Shown in pieces: positions 1 through 7,440 of a stretch of 64,000 nt of DNA. Under the pieces are notes generated by a model. It was given only the letters and a program-made list of their open reading frames with translations, had not been told where the DNA came from and did not search any database. The position numbers were made by a program, and so were the translations under genes. The stretch comes from Mycolicibacterium brisbanense (GTDB lineage Bacteria > Actinomycetota > Actinomycetes > Mycobacteriales > Mycobacteriaceae). The stretch lies in the NCBI RefSeq assembly GCF_001570425.1, contig NZ_BCSX01000050.1, positions 52,031 through 116,030 of the forward strand, in the 5' to 3' direction. Position 1 is the first letter of the stretch. Every line of letters begins with the position of its first letter.

Positions 1-67
1 GGTTCGCGCTGCGGGCACTTGCGCTGTCCCAAGCCACGTAGCTGCCGCGCCGGGTCCCTATCCGGGC

Positions 68-102
68 ATATGACCGCCAGTGTGCGGGTCATATCCGCAC
101 AC
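68..102. promoter_or_regulatory. Two overlapping inverted repeats upstream of the first operon
   Basis: Seen: ATATGACC (68-75) pairs with GGTCATAT (87-94), and GTGTGCGG (80-87) pairs with CCGCACAC (95-102). The two 8-bp palindromes interlock about 70 bp before the first start codon. Inferred: an operator region for the operon starting at 173. The regulator is not in the window. The rest of bases 1-172 shows no gene. Confidence 0.4.
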
Positions 103-172
103 AGTGGGCAGCATCGAGTCGGGGTGACAGGCTGCCCCGGATGGCCACTGACGACAAGACGAGGGAACAGCT

Positions 173-928
173 ATGAGCACGTCATTCGAAGGACGCAGCG
201 TGATCGTCACCGGGGTCGCGTCTGGTCTCGGGAGCGCGCTGGCGCGGGAGTTCGCAGCTGAGGGTGCGCAGGTCCTCGGCTGCGATGTCAACGACGAGGC
301 GGGTGCGGCGGTGATGGACGGCATCGGCGTCTATCGCCACACCGACGTATCGAAGGAGGCGCAGGTCGAGGCCCTCGTCGACGACGCGGTGCAGCGTTTC
401 GGCCGGCTCGATGTCATGGTCAACAACGCCGCGATCCAGGTCGAACAGGCACTGGCCGACACCACCGAGGAGCAGCTCGACCGCATCCTCGCGGTCAACT
501 TGAAAGGCCCGTTCTTCGGCTGCAAGCACGCGATCCGCGTCATGCAGGGCACGGGCGGCGGTGCCATCGTCAACATCTCGTCGGTCCTTGCGGTGGCCGG
601 CGACCCCATGCTCGCCGCGTACGGCGCGGCGAAAGGCGGTGTGCTTGCCCTGACGAAATCGGCGGCGGTGAAGTACGGCCGCGACAAGATCCGGTGCAAC
701 ACCGTATTGCCCGGGGATATGCAGACAGAAATGGTCGAGGCGTACTTCGCCGCGGCCGAGGATCCGGCCGCGCTGCGCGCTCAGGCCGAAGGCGAATATC
801 CGCTCGGCAGGATCGGCCAGCCTCGTGAGGTTGCCCGGGCTGTGCTCTTCCTCGCCTCCGATGACGCGAGTTTTGTCACGGGTGAAGCGCTCGTCGTCGA
901 CGGCGGCCTGCTGGCCGAATGCTACTGA
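173..928 (+). CDS. SDR-family NAD(P)-dependent oxidoreductase
   Basis: A 251-residue classical short-chain dehydrogenase/reductase, cytosolic, predicted to interconvert a hydroxyl and a carbonyl group. Seen: the Rossmann motif TGVASGLG near residues 13-20, NNAA near 84-87, catalytic Ser136/137, Tyr150 and Lys154 in YxxxK, and a C-terminal TGEALVVDGG. Length is normal for the family. The start ATG follows GAGGGAACAGCT. It heads a plus-strand set (173-4896) of racemase-like, FMN reductase, lactonase and amine oxidase genes, so the substrate is probably an intermediate of an amine or hydroxy-acid route. That role is inferred. The substrate cannot be read from the sequence. Confidence 0.9.
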   Translation: MSTSFEGRSVIVTGVASGLGSALAREFAAEGAQVLGCDVNDEAGAAVMDGIGVYRHTDVSKEAQVEALVDDAVQRFGRLDVMVNNAAIQVEQALADTTEEQLDRILAVNLKGPFFGCKHAIRVMQGTGGGAIVNISSVLAVAGDPMLAAYGAAKGGVLALTKSAAVKYGRDKIRCNTVLPGDMQTEMVEAYFAAAEDPAALRAQAEGEYPLGRIGQPREVARAVLFLASDDASFVTGEALVVDGGLLAECY

Positions 929-943
929 ACGAGAAGGGTTCTC

Positions 944-1603
944 ATGCAAAAGCTCGGTATCGTCCACACCGTCTCCCAGCTCGCGCCCACCTTTGCCGAC
1001 CTCGCTGCCGAATTGCTCCCCGGTGTGCAGACCACCGTCGTCGCCGACGAACTCCTGCTCAAGCGAACGATCCGCGACGGTGAGGTCGACGATGTGACGC
1101 GCGAACGGCTGCGCGGTCATGTCGCCGCACTCGCCGACTTCGGCGTCGACGCGGTACTGGTGACCTGTTCATCGGTGGGCGCGGTGGTCGACGAGATCGC
1201 CTCGGAGACAGACATTCCCGTGCACCGGGTCGACCGCGCCATGGCCGAGCGCGCAGTCGCGCTCGGGGCTCGTGTCGGCGTACTCGCCACCCTGACCACG
1301 ACACTCGCGCCGACCACCGAGCTCGTAGCGGCCGCCGCACGTGACGCCGGCCGAGCGATCACCGTCGTCTCACGGCTCTGTGACGGTGCATTCGCCGCGC
1401 TGGGGCGCGGTGACGGCGCGCGGCACGACGCGATAGTCGCCGAGGAGCTCGACCGCTTGGCCGCCGAGGTCGATGTGGTCGTGCTCGCCCAGGCCTCGAT
1501 GGCGCGGGTCGCCGCTGCGCGGCCCGGCGGCGGTACCCCCGTGCTGTCCAGCCCGCGGCCGGCGATGGAGAGGCTCGCCGAATGTGCCTATACCGAGCGA
1601 TAA
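944..1603 (+). CDS. Asp/Glu racemase-superfamily protein
   Basis: A 219-residue member of the aspartate/glutamate racemase, hydantoin racemase and maleate isomerase superfamily. Seen: the first half carries a TCSSVG motif with Cys75, the usual catalytic cysteine. The matching site in the second half reads LAQASM (about residues 183-189) with no cysteine. Classical two-base racemases use two cysteines, so this is probably not an ordinary amino-acid racemase; an isomerase or C-C lyase activity is an alternative. It starts 15 nt after the SDR stop and is very likely co-transcribed with it. The family is clear, the reaction is not. Confidence 0.8.
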   Translation: MQKLGIVHTVSQLAPTFADLAAELLPGVQTTVVADELLLKRTIRDGEVDDVTRERLRGHVAALADFGVDAVLVTCSSVGAVVDEIASETDIPVHRVDRAMAERAVALGARVGVLATLTTTLAPTTELVAAAARDAGRAITVVSRLCDGAFAALGRGDGARHDAIVAEELDRLAAEVDVVVLAQASMARVAAARPGGGTPVLSSPRPAMERLAECAYTER

Positions 1604-1661
1604 GCAGCCGACTCAGGTTGGTGCGGCGCGCTAATGGCGGAGATCACAGGAGTCCACCAGC

Positions 1662-2255
1662 ATGATTGACGTGGAAGTTGAATGGATCCCTCGCATTCTC
1701 GGTATCGGCGGCACGACCCGTCCGGGATCGTCGTCAGAGCGGGCGCTGCGTGCCGCACTACAACTCGCCGAGGACGCCGGCGCCCAGACCGACATCCTCT
1801 TGGCCGATGATCTGGAGTTCCCGGCGTACGCACCGGAGCGCGGCGTGCTCGGGTCGAAGGCCGAGCGCATGCTGGATCTCGCCCGCCGTGCCGACGGGGT
1901 GATCGTCGCCAGCCCGGGCTTCCACGGTGGGCCGTCGGGGCTCATCAAGAACGCGCTCGACCACCTGGAGGAGCTGCGTGCCGACGAGCGGCCGTACCTC
2001 GACGGCCGTGCGATCGGTTGCATCGTGTGTGCGGCCGGCTGGCAGGCGACGGCGACAACGCTCGCGGCGTTGCGCTCGACCGTGCATGCGCTGCGCGGCT
2101 GGCCGACACCGCTTGGCGTCACGATCAACTCGACCACGCGCGGCGACGCGGATCCGATCGTGGCCGCCGCGCCGCAACTCGGCTTGCTCGTCGACCAGGT
2201 CATCGCATTCGCCCACTGGCGGCGGGCGGCGGCTGTTGTCGAGGTCTCCGCGTGA
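1662..2255 (+). CDS. NADPH-dependent FMN reductase family protein
   Basis: A 197-residue flavodoxin-like FMN reductase (SsuE/ArsH-type fold). Seen: an N-terminal GTTRPGSSSE phosphate-binding loop for FMN, then SPGFHGGPSGLIKNALDHLEEL near residues 85-108, the typical flavin-edge loop. It could supply reduced flavin to a monooxygenase. The luciferase-like oxidoreductase at 5324-6469 is the nearest candidate partner, though it lies on the other strand. The next gene overlaps its stop in a GTGA, which indicates translational coupling. The partner assignment is inferred. Confidence 0.85.
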   Translation: MIDVEVEWIPRILGIGGTTRPGSSSERALRAALQLAEDAGAQTDILLADDLEFPAYAPERGVLGSKAERMLDLARRADGVIVASPGFHGGPSGLIKNALDHLEELRADERPYLDGRAIGCIVCAAGWQATATTLAALRSTVHALRGWPTPLGVTINSTTRGDADPIVAAAPQLGLLVDQVIAFAHWRRAAAVVEVSA

Positions 2256-3112
2256 CCCAGCCCCATATCACCACCGGCGTTCCCGCATCGGTCACCGGCC
2301 CTGGCCTGCGCACCGTGGTCGAGGGCTTACAACACCCCGAGGGCGTGTGTTGGTCCCCGAGCGAGCAGCTGCTCTACGCAGGCGGTGAGGGCGGCCAGTT
2401 GTACCGGTTCGGGTTGCAGGGCGGGGCATTCGAGACGGTGTGCACGGTGCCGGGCGGTTCGATGCTCGGACTGGCCCTCGACGGCGCGGGCGCCGTGTAC
2501 ATCTGCGATGTCGGCAACGGATGCGTCCAGAAGATCGCGCCCGACGGCAGCGTCCGGCAGTACGGCGCCGCCATCGGTTACCCGAATTACCCGGCCTTCG
2601 ACGGCGCCGGCCGGCTGTGGGTGTCCGACTCCGGGGACTGGGGTCGAGCAAGCGGGTCAATCGTGCGGATCGACCCCGACGGCACCACCGAGCGGGTCCT
2701 CGGTGGCCTGTATTTTGCGAACGGCCTTGCGGTACAGGGGGATTGGCTGTACATCGTCGAATCGACGTGGCCACGGATCGTGCGGATCCCGCTGTGCGGC
2801 GGCGAGCCGGAGCCGGTCGTCGTTCTCGACCGGGTCGTACCGGACGGCATCGCATTCGACGCCGAGGGCGGTCTGTGGATCGGCTGCTGGCAGCCCAACC
2901 GCGTGTACCGCCTCGCCCCGGGCGGCACGCTCGACGTCGTCGTCGACGACTGGTCGGGTGTGTATGCGCCGACGCCGACGAACCTCGCGTTCGCCGGGGC
3001 CGAACTCGATGTCCTGGCACTCGCGTCGTTGGGCACGCTGGTGGTGACCGCGTGCGATCCCGGCGTTCGCGGGGCGCCGCTGCACCTGCCGGTGGACCTG
3101 GACCGAGTCTGA
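2252..3112 (+). CDS. SMP-30/gluconolactonase-family protein
   Basis: A six-bladed beta-propeller of 286 residues, predicted to hydrolyse a sugar or organic lactone with a divalent metal. Seen: the three metal-ligand signatures of the family, HPEG near the N terminus (Glu), ANGLA (Asn) and PDGIAFD (Asp), plus repeated blade motifs such as GRLWVSD and GGLWIGCW. The GTG at 2252 was chosen as start because it overlaps the previous stop (GTGA) and the propeller begins shortly after. An upstream in-frame extension would lie entirely inside the FMN reductase gene. The substrate is unknown; the operon suggests a lactone intermediate. Confidence 0.85.
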   Translation: MTQPHITTGVPASVTGPGLRTVVEGLQHPEGVCWSPSEQLLYAGGEGGQLYRFGLQGGAFETVCTVPGGSMLGLALDGAGAVYICDVGNGCVQKIAPDGSVRQYGAAIGYPNYPAFDGAGRLWVSDSGDWGRASGSIVRIDPDGTTERVLGGLYFANGLAVQGDWLYIVESTWPRIVRIPLCGGEPEPVVVLDRVVPDGIAFDAEGGLWIGCWQPNRVYRLAPGGTLDVVVDDWSGVYAPTPTNLAFAGAELDVLALASLGTLVVTACDPGVRGAPLHLPVDLDRV

Positions 3113-3171
3113 CCGTGTTTGACAACGGCGCCCATGCGGATCGCCGAGCAGAGAGCTAGAGGGATTCACAG

Positions 3172-4491
3172 ATGAATGACGAGATGTACGACGCCTTGGT
3201 GATCGGCGCGGGATTCGCTGGGCTGACGGCCGCGCGCGATCTCGCGCAGGACGGCAAACGGGTGCTGATCGTGGAAGCGCGGGACCGCATCGGCGGCCGT
3301 GCCTGGTACCGGCCCTTCGCCGACACCGGTTTCTGTATCGAGCTGGGCGGCAACTGGGTCGACCCGGAAGGCAACTCCGCCCTCATGGCGGAGGTGAAGC
3401 GCTACGGCGTACCGCTCGCCCAGAGTCCGCACCCCGAGCATCACGTTTCCCTGCTCGACGGCGTTCGCAGCCACGCGGCCTGCCCGATCAGCAGCGATGA
3501 CGAGCTCGCCCTCGCGGAGGTGGTCCGGGAGGTCACCGCGCAGGTACGGCGAATCGACTCGGCGCTGCCATTGGATCAGCAGGATGTCGCCGACCTCGAC
3601 GTCCCACTCGACACCTACCTCGATGGCTTCGGGCTGTCCGCGACGCTGCGCGAGCTCATGGGTGCGTGGATCCGCGAGAACACGGGCTGCCACGAGTCGC
3701 AGATCTCGGCTCTGCACCTGATGTCGTGGATCCCGAATCTCGGCAACGACGTTCTGGCGCTTGGGCATACGCCTACACACCGCTTCGCCGCGGGGACGAT
3801 CGACCTCCTGCAGCGGATACTGGACGACTCCGGGGCGCAGCTGCGACTGTCGACGCCGGTGGTCACGGTGACGCAGTCGGCCGAGCATGTCGAAGCGCGT
3901 ACCCAGGGTGGCGAGGTGCTGCGCGCCCGCGCCGCGGTGATCGCCTTGCCGCTCAACTGCCTGCCCGACATCACCTTCACGCCGCCACTGTCGCCCGAGA
4001 AGACTGCCGGTGCGGCGATCGGCCAGACCGGGGCGGCCAAGAAGCTGTGGGCGCTGGTCACGGGCTTGCCTCCGAAACTTCTCGGCGTGGGCGCGCACGA
4101 CGAGCCGATCGACGTCTTCTTCACCGATTTCCCGGCCGAGAAGACCGGCCTGGGCGGCGATCTCGTCGTCGGCTTCTCAACGCAGGAGCGCCCGCTGGAC
4201 ATCCTCGACCGCCACGACATGGAGGCCGCTTTTCGTCGCTACGTACCGGAAGCGGGCGTCGTGAAGGTCGACGGTCACGACTGGCTCGCCGACCCCTACG
4301 CCAAGGGAACATGGTGCGCAGCCCCTGCGGGCCTGCTGTCCAAATACGCCTCCGCTCTGGAAGCCACAGAGGGCCGCCTGGTGTTCGCCGGATCCGACAT
4401 CGCCCACGCCTTCCGGGGGTGGATGGAAGGCGCGGTCGCGACCGGCGCCACCGCCGCGACACGACTCTCGGCGATCCTGGCGCAGCACTGA
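3172..4491 (+). CDS. Flavin-containing amine oxidase
   Basis: A 439-residue FAD-dependent amine oxidase. Seen: the dinucleotide-binding motif GAGFAGLTAARDL at residues 8-20 followed by VEARDRIGGRAW, the extended signature of the monoamine oxidase/phytoene desaturase superfamily. A C-terminal FAGSDIAHAFRGWMEGAVATG closes the FAD site. Such enzymes oxidise an amine to an imine with O2, giving an aldehyde or ketone, NH3 and H2O2. No signal peptide is seen, so it is cytosolic. It is the best pointer that the 173-4896 set handles an amine. The substrate is not identifiable. Confidence 0.9.
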   Translation: MNDEMYDALVIGAGFAGLTAARDLAQDGKRVLIVEARDRIGGRAWYRPFADTGFCIELGGNWVDPEGNSALMAEVKRYGVPLAQSPHPEHHVSLLDGVRSHAACPISSDDELALAEVVREVTAQVRRIDSALPLDQQDVADLDVPLDTYLDGFGLSATLRELMGAWIRENTGCHESQISALHLMSWIPNLGNDVLALGHTPTHRFAAGTIDLLQRILDDSGAQLRLSTPVVTVTQSAEHVEARTQGGEVLRARAAVIALPLNCLPDITFTPPLSPEKTAGAAIGQTGAAKKLWALVTGLPPKLLGVGAHDEPIDVFFTDFPAEKTGLGGDLVVGFSTQERPLDILDRHDMEAAFRRYVPEAGVVKVDGHDWLADPYAKGTWCAAPAGLLSKYASALEATEGRLVFAGSDIAHAFRGWMEGAVATGATAATRLSAILAQH

Positions 4492-4527
4492 GAACTGACA
4501 ACGAGTTCCCAACACGATAGGAGAACC

Positions 4528-4896
4528 ATGAGTTCTGCACGCGCACTTCAAGAATCCGCGTGGGACGCCGAGTGCCGCCACGACCTCGACGGCCTGCTGG
4601 ACCACTTCCTCCCCGACGCGACGTTCTACGCCTACGGCCGGCCGCCGCAACAGGGCCACGACGCCATCCGCCGGCTGACCGAGGACTTCTACCGGTCGTA
4701 TCCCGAACTCGCGATCGACGTCCTGGGCGAGTGGACCAACGGTGACTCGTCGGCGGCCTTCGAGTTCCGGGCCCGGCTGAAGGACACGGCCGGTGACCGA
4801 TTCACCCTGCAGGGCGTGATTCTCGTCGAGATCGAGAGCGGGAAGTTCAAGACGGTGCGGTACTACGAGGAGGCGCCGGTCCCGGTGACCGACTGA
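4528..4896 (+). CDS. SnoaL/NTF2-like polyketide-cyclase-fold protein
   Basis: A 122-residue small cone-fold protein of the SnoaL/NTF2 superfamily. Seen: an N-terminal helix with DLDGLLDHFLPDATFYAYG, a central YRSYPELAIDVLGEW and a C-terminal beta strand ending KTVRYYEEAP, the usual layout. The start follows a good GGAGAACC site. Members are isomerases, hydratases, dehydratases or binding proteins, so no activity can be assigned. It is the last gene of the plus-strand set; a hairpin follows at once. Confidence 0.8.
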   Translation: MSSARALQESAWDAECRHDLDGLLDHFLPDATFYAYGRPPQQGHDAIRRLTEDFYRSYPELAIDVLGEWTNGDSSAAFEFRARLKDTAGDRFTLQGVILVEIESGKFKTVRYYEEAPVPVTD

Positions 4897-4908
4897 GCGG
4901 CAAGCGCC

Positions 4909-4942
4909 AAAGGGCGGCATCCGGATGCGGATGCCGCCCTTT
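4909..4942. terminator. Bidirectional hairpin between convergent genes
   Basis: Seen: a perfect 15-bp stem, AAAGGGCGGCATCCG (4909-4923) pairing with CGGATGCCGCCCTTT (4928-4942) around a GATG tetraloop. It sits between the stops of the SnoaL-like gene (4896) and the cupin gene (4959). The A and T runs at the stem base suit termination in both directions. Confidence 0.8.
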
Positions 4943-4958
4943 ATGTTGTGCGGGAACG

Positions 4959-5327
4959 CTATTCGGGAGACGTGGTCCAGATCGTGTACACCTTGCGCAC
5001 GGTCTCGCGGATGACCCAGGTACCACGCCAGCCGTCCGGGGCGACGAGCACGACGCCGGGGCGGATCTCGTGGACCGTACCGTCGGCCGTGGTGATGGTG
5101 CCTGCCCCGGCGATGAAGTGCATCAACTCGGTATCTCCCGTGCGTGCGGAGTCGAAACTCCCGGGCGTGCACTCCCAGATGCCGCTGCGCCCAACGGAAT
5201 TCCGGTGTAACACGTGGACCGACTCGACCGGCGCACCGGCGAGTGCGGGCGTACGGGGGCCGAGGACGGTCAGCTCCAGTGTCTCGGGTTCGGCGTCGTA
5301 GACGATAACCGGGATCGTGCCGGTCAC
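4959..5327 (-). CDS. Cupin-domain protein (DUF861/cupin_3 type)
   Basis: A 122-residue single cupin. Seen: GTITTADGTVHEIRPGVVLVAPDGWRG, then WVIRETVRKVYTIW, the pattern of DUF861/cupin_3 proteins related to EutQ. Few of the usual metal-binding histidines are visible, so it may bind rather than transform a small molecule. Its start overlaps the stop of the luciferase-like gene (ATGA at 5324-5327), so the two are translationally coupled and probably act on the same compound. The function is not assignable beyond the fold. Confidence 0.75.
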   Translation of the reverse strand: MTGTIPVIVYDAEPETLELTVLGPRTPALAGAPVESVHVLHRNSVGRSGIWECTPGSFDSARTGDTELMHFIAGAGTITTADGTVHEIRPGVVLVAPDGWRGTWVIRETVRKVYTIWTTSPE

Positions 5328-6469
5328 GCGCCGGTGACCGCGGGGATGGACAGCGTGGCGACACGAGGGCCGAGCGTGGCGATCTGCGGGCCGACCTCGC
5401 GCCCCAGAAGCTCAAGGTGGCGCCGATAAGGCTCGGGGTCCCGGCTGAAGTCGAAAGTGAACGACAGCAGGGCTCCGACGCCGCCGAGGTCTTCGTTGAA
5501 GCGCGTGATCTTCTCGACCACCGTGTCGGGGGAGCCGACGATGAAGAAGTGGTCGACCATCCAGTCGAGTGTCAGCTCATCGATGGTCATGCCGGGGTCG
5601 AGGAGCAGCTCGCCGAGTGCATACGGCTTGCCCCCGCGATCGCGCACGACGCGGAATGTCGGGAGTACCAGCTCGTCCCATGTGCGGCCGGCGGGTCCCG
5701 AGAGAAAGAGCCGGCGTGCCTCCTCGTCGGTTCCGGCGACGAAGACGTCGCGCATGACGCGCCAGTTGGCCCGGTCCGGCGTGTGGCCGGCCTCGATCGC
5801 CGTCGTCGCGTATGTCTCCCACTGCTGGCGCAGGGCGGCCATGCCGACCTGCTGGCTCATGGGGGAGAAGCCCCGCCGTGCGGCGTCGGCGAAGGTGGGC
5901 GATGTCGGCTGCACCCCGGTCATCACGACCTCGGGCCGCGGTCGCTGAAAAGGCTTGAGGTGCGGTCCATTCCATTGCGAGGTGTGCGCAGGCATGTCGA
6001 CGGTCCAGAACTCACCCTCGATGCGGAACGGCCCCTGTCGCGTCCACATGGCTTCGATGATGTCGATGGCCTCGTCCATCATCTTCGCGTTGCCCTGCCC
6101 GACGCCGAACAGCTGCCCGTCGGTAGGGAACGAGCCGGGCGCGAAACCAGCGATGTAGCGGCCGCCCGTCATGTGGTCCAGATACATGAGCCGGCTCGCC
6201 AGCGCGATGGGGTTGTGGTAAGGCAGCAGATGGGCTGCAGCGCCGAGACGCAGCCGCTGCGTCTCGCGCCCGGCGGCGGCGATCATCAGGTCGGGAGCCG
6301 GGTTCGGCTCGTGACCGATCGTGTGGTGTTCGGCGAAGAAAAGTTCGGCCAGCCCGTATTCGTCGGCCCACCTGGCGATCTGGAGATCCCACTCGATCAC
6401 TTCCTGCAGTGTGCGTCGGCCCGCGACGTACTCCTGTGCGTACGGCGGGCTGAAGAGTCCAAGTTCCAT
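5324..6469 (-). CDS. LLM-class (luciferase-like) flavin-dependent oxidoreductase
   Basis: A 381-residue TIM-barrel flavin monooxygenase of the bacterial luciferase superfamily. Seen: MELGLFSPPYAQEY at the start, AELFFAEHH near residues 45-53, RLRLGAAAHLLPYHNP, and the GGRYIAGFAPGS flavin-phosphate loop. These enzymes need FMNH2 from a separate reductase and insert one oxygen. The ATG at 6469 was chosen because the family N terminus starts there; the 24 in-frame codons upstream are not family-like. It is divergent from the SDR at 6676 across a 206-bp region with a palindrome. Confidence 0.9.
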   Translation of the reverse strand: MELGLFSPPYAQEYVAGRRTLQEVIEWDLQIARWADEYGLAELFFAEHHTIGHEPNPAPDLMIAAAGRETQRLRLGAAAHLLPYHNPIALASRLMYLDHMTGGRYIAGFAPGSFPTDGQLFGVGQGNAKMMDEAIDIIEAMWTRQGPFRIEGEFWTVDMPAHTSQWNGPHLKPFQRPRPEVVMTGVQPTSPTFADAARRGFSPMSQQVGMAALRQQWETYATTAIEAGHTPDRANWRVMRDVFVAGTDEEARRLFLSGPAGRTWDELVLPTFRVVRDRGGKPYALGELLLDPGMTIDELTLDWMVDHFFIVGSPDTVVEKITRFNEDLGGVGALLSFTFDFSRDPEPYRRHLELLGREVGPQIATLGPRVATLSIPAVTGA

Positions 6470-6520
6470 GGCTTCGGTCGATTCCTTGTCGTTTGTTGGG
6501 CGATACCCTCCCAACGTCGG

Positions 6521-6540
6521 TGAGCAGACACGTCTGCACA
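6521..6540. promoter_or_regulatory. Palindromic operator candidate between divergent genes
   Basis: Seen: TGnGCAGACnnGTCTGCnCA, an almost complete 20-bp dyad whose core GCAGAC/GTCTGC (6524-6537) is perfect. It lies in the 206-bp gap between the luciferase-like gene (starts 6469, minus) and the SDR gene (starts 6676, plus). Inferred: binding site of a dimeric regulator that could control both directions. No dedicated regulator gene is adjacent. Confidence 0.45.
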
Positions 6541-6675
6541 ATTGGTGCCGACCTCAAACAACCCGCCATTGGCTGTCGATGCGTACAAGCCCTTAGATTT
6601 CGGGCTAACGCGCCGTCGGCGGTTCATGTCCATATACAGTGGCGCGTCGCCGGCGCGGCCGGGAAGCTCAGCGGC

Positions 6676-7440
6676 ATGGTTAATCGGCTGGAAGGCAAGG
6701 TTGCGCTGGTCACCGGCGCAGCGCAGGGACAGGGCGCGGCGCACGCGGACCTGCTGGCCCGTCAGGGCGCCCGGGTGATCGCCACGGACGTCCTCGACGA
6801 TCAGGGTGAGGCACTGGCGGAGCAGTTGGACGCCGAGGGCCTCGAGGTCGTCTACCGGCACCTCGATGTCGCATCCGAAAAAGACTGGGCGTCAGTCGTT
6901 GCCGGTGTCGACCCCGCCTGGGGACCGATCAACGTGCTCGTCAACAACGCGGGCATCAGCTCGCCTGCCGCGGTCGCCGACGTCAGCATCGACGAATGGA
7001 ACCGTGTCGTCGCGATCAACCAGACCGGAATTCTGCTGGGCATGCAGGCGGTCATCCCGGGAATGATGGAGCTGGGCTCGGGATCCATCATCAACATCGC
7101 GTCGTCCTGGGCCCACCGCGGTGGCACGGAGAACGGTTTCATCGCCTACGTCGCGACGAAGGCCGCGGTTCTGGGGATCACCCGCAACGCAGCCATGAAC
7201 CTTGGCCGGCATGGCATTCGGGTGAATTCGGTGTCGCCGGGTTACGTCCGGACACCGCAAGTCGAGTACGCAGAAAAGACCGAGCCCGACCGGGTCGCGA
7301 ACGACGTCGCGAAGATCCCGATGCGGCGCATGGCGCGGCCGGCCGAGATCGCCAAGACGATCGCGTTTCTCGCCTCGGATGATTCGTCGTACACCACGGG
7401 CGTCGACCTTCTCGTCGACGGCGGTTTGAACCTCACATGA
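6676..7440 (+). CDS. SDR-family oxidoreductase of a tetronate-type module
   Basis: A 254-residue classical SDR. Seen: TGAAQGQG glycine motif at 13-20, NNAG at 90-93, Ser143/144, Tyr158-x3-Lys162 and a terminal TTGVDLLVDGG. ATG 6676 gives the standard N terminus (MVNRLEGKVALVTG); the 61 in-frame codons upstream look like intergenic DNA. Its stop overlaps the start of a DUF1537 kinase (ATGA), which a class II aldolase overlaps in turn. In known 3-oxo-tetronate pathways the first step is oxidation of a four-carbon sugar acid by a beta-hydroxyacid dehydrogenase (LtnD); this SDR may replace it. That role is inferred. Confidence 0.88.
   Translation: MVNRLEGKVALVTGAAQGQGAAHADLLARQGARVIATDVLDDQGEALAEQLDAEGLEVVYRHLDVASEKDWASVVAGVDPAWGPINVLVNNAGISSPAAVADVSIDEWNRVVAINQTGILLGMQAVIPGMMELGSGSIINIASSWAHRGGTENGFIAYVATKAAVLGITRNAAMNLGRHGIRVNSVSPGYVRTPQVEYAEKTEPDRVANDVAKIPMRRMARPAEIAKTIAFLASDDSSYTTGVDLLVDGGLNLT

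Noticed and set aside
182..1120. 312-codon minus-strand frame over the first SDR gene
   Set aside because: Shadow of the SDR gene; the plus frame has the full SDR motif set.
2018..2251. Longer N terminus for the SMP-30 protein
   Set aside because: This stretch is inside the FMN reductase gene in another frame; the GTGA overlap at 2252 is the natural start.
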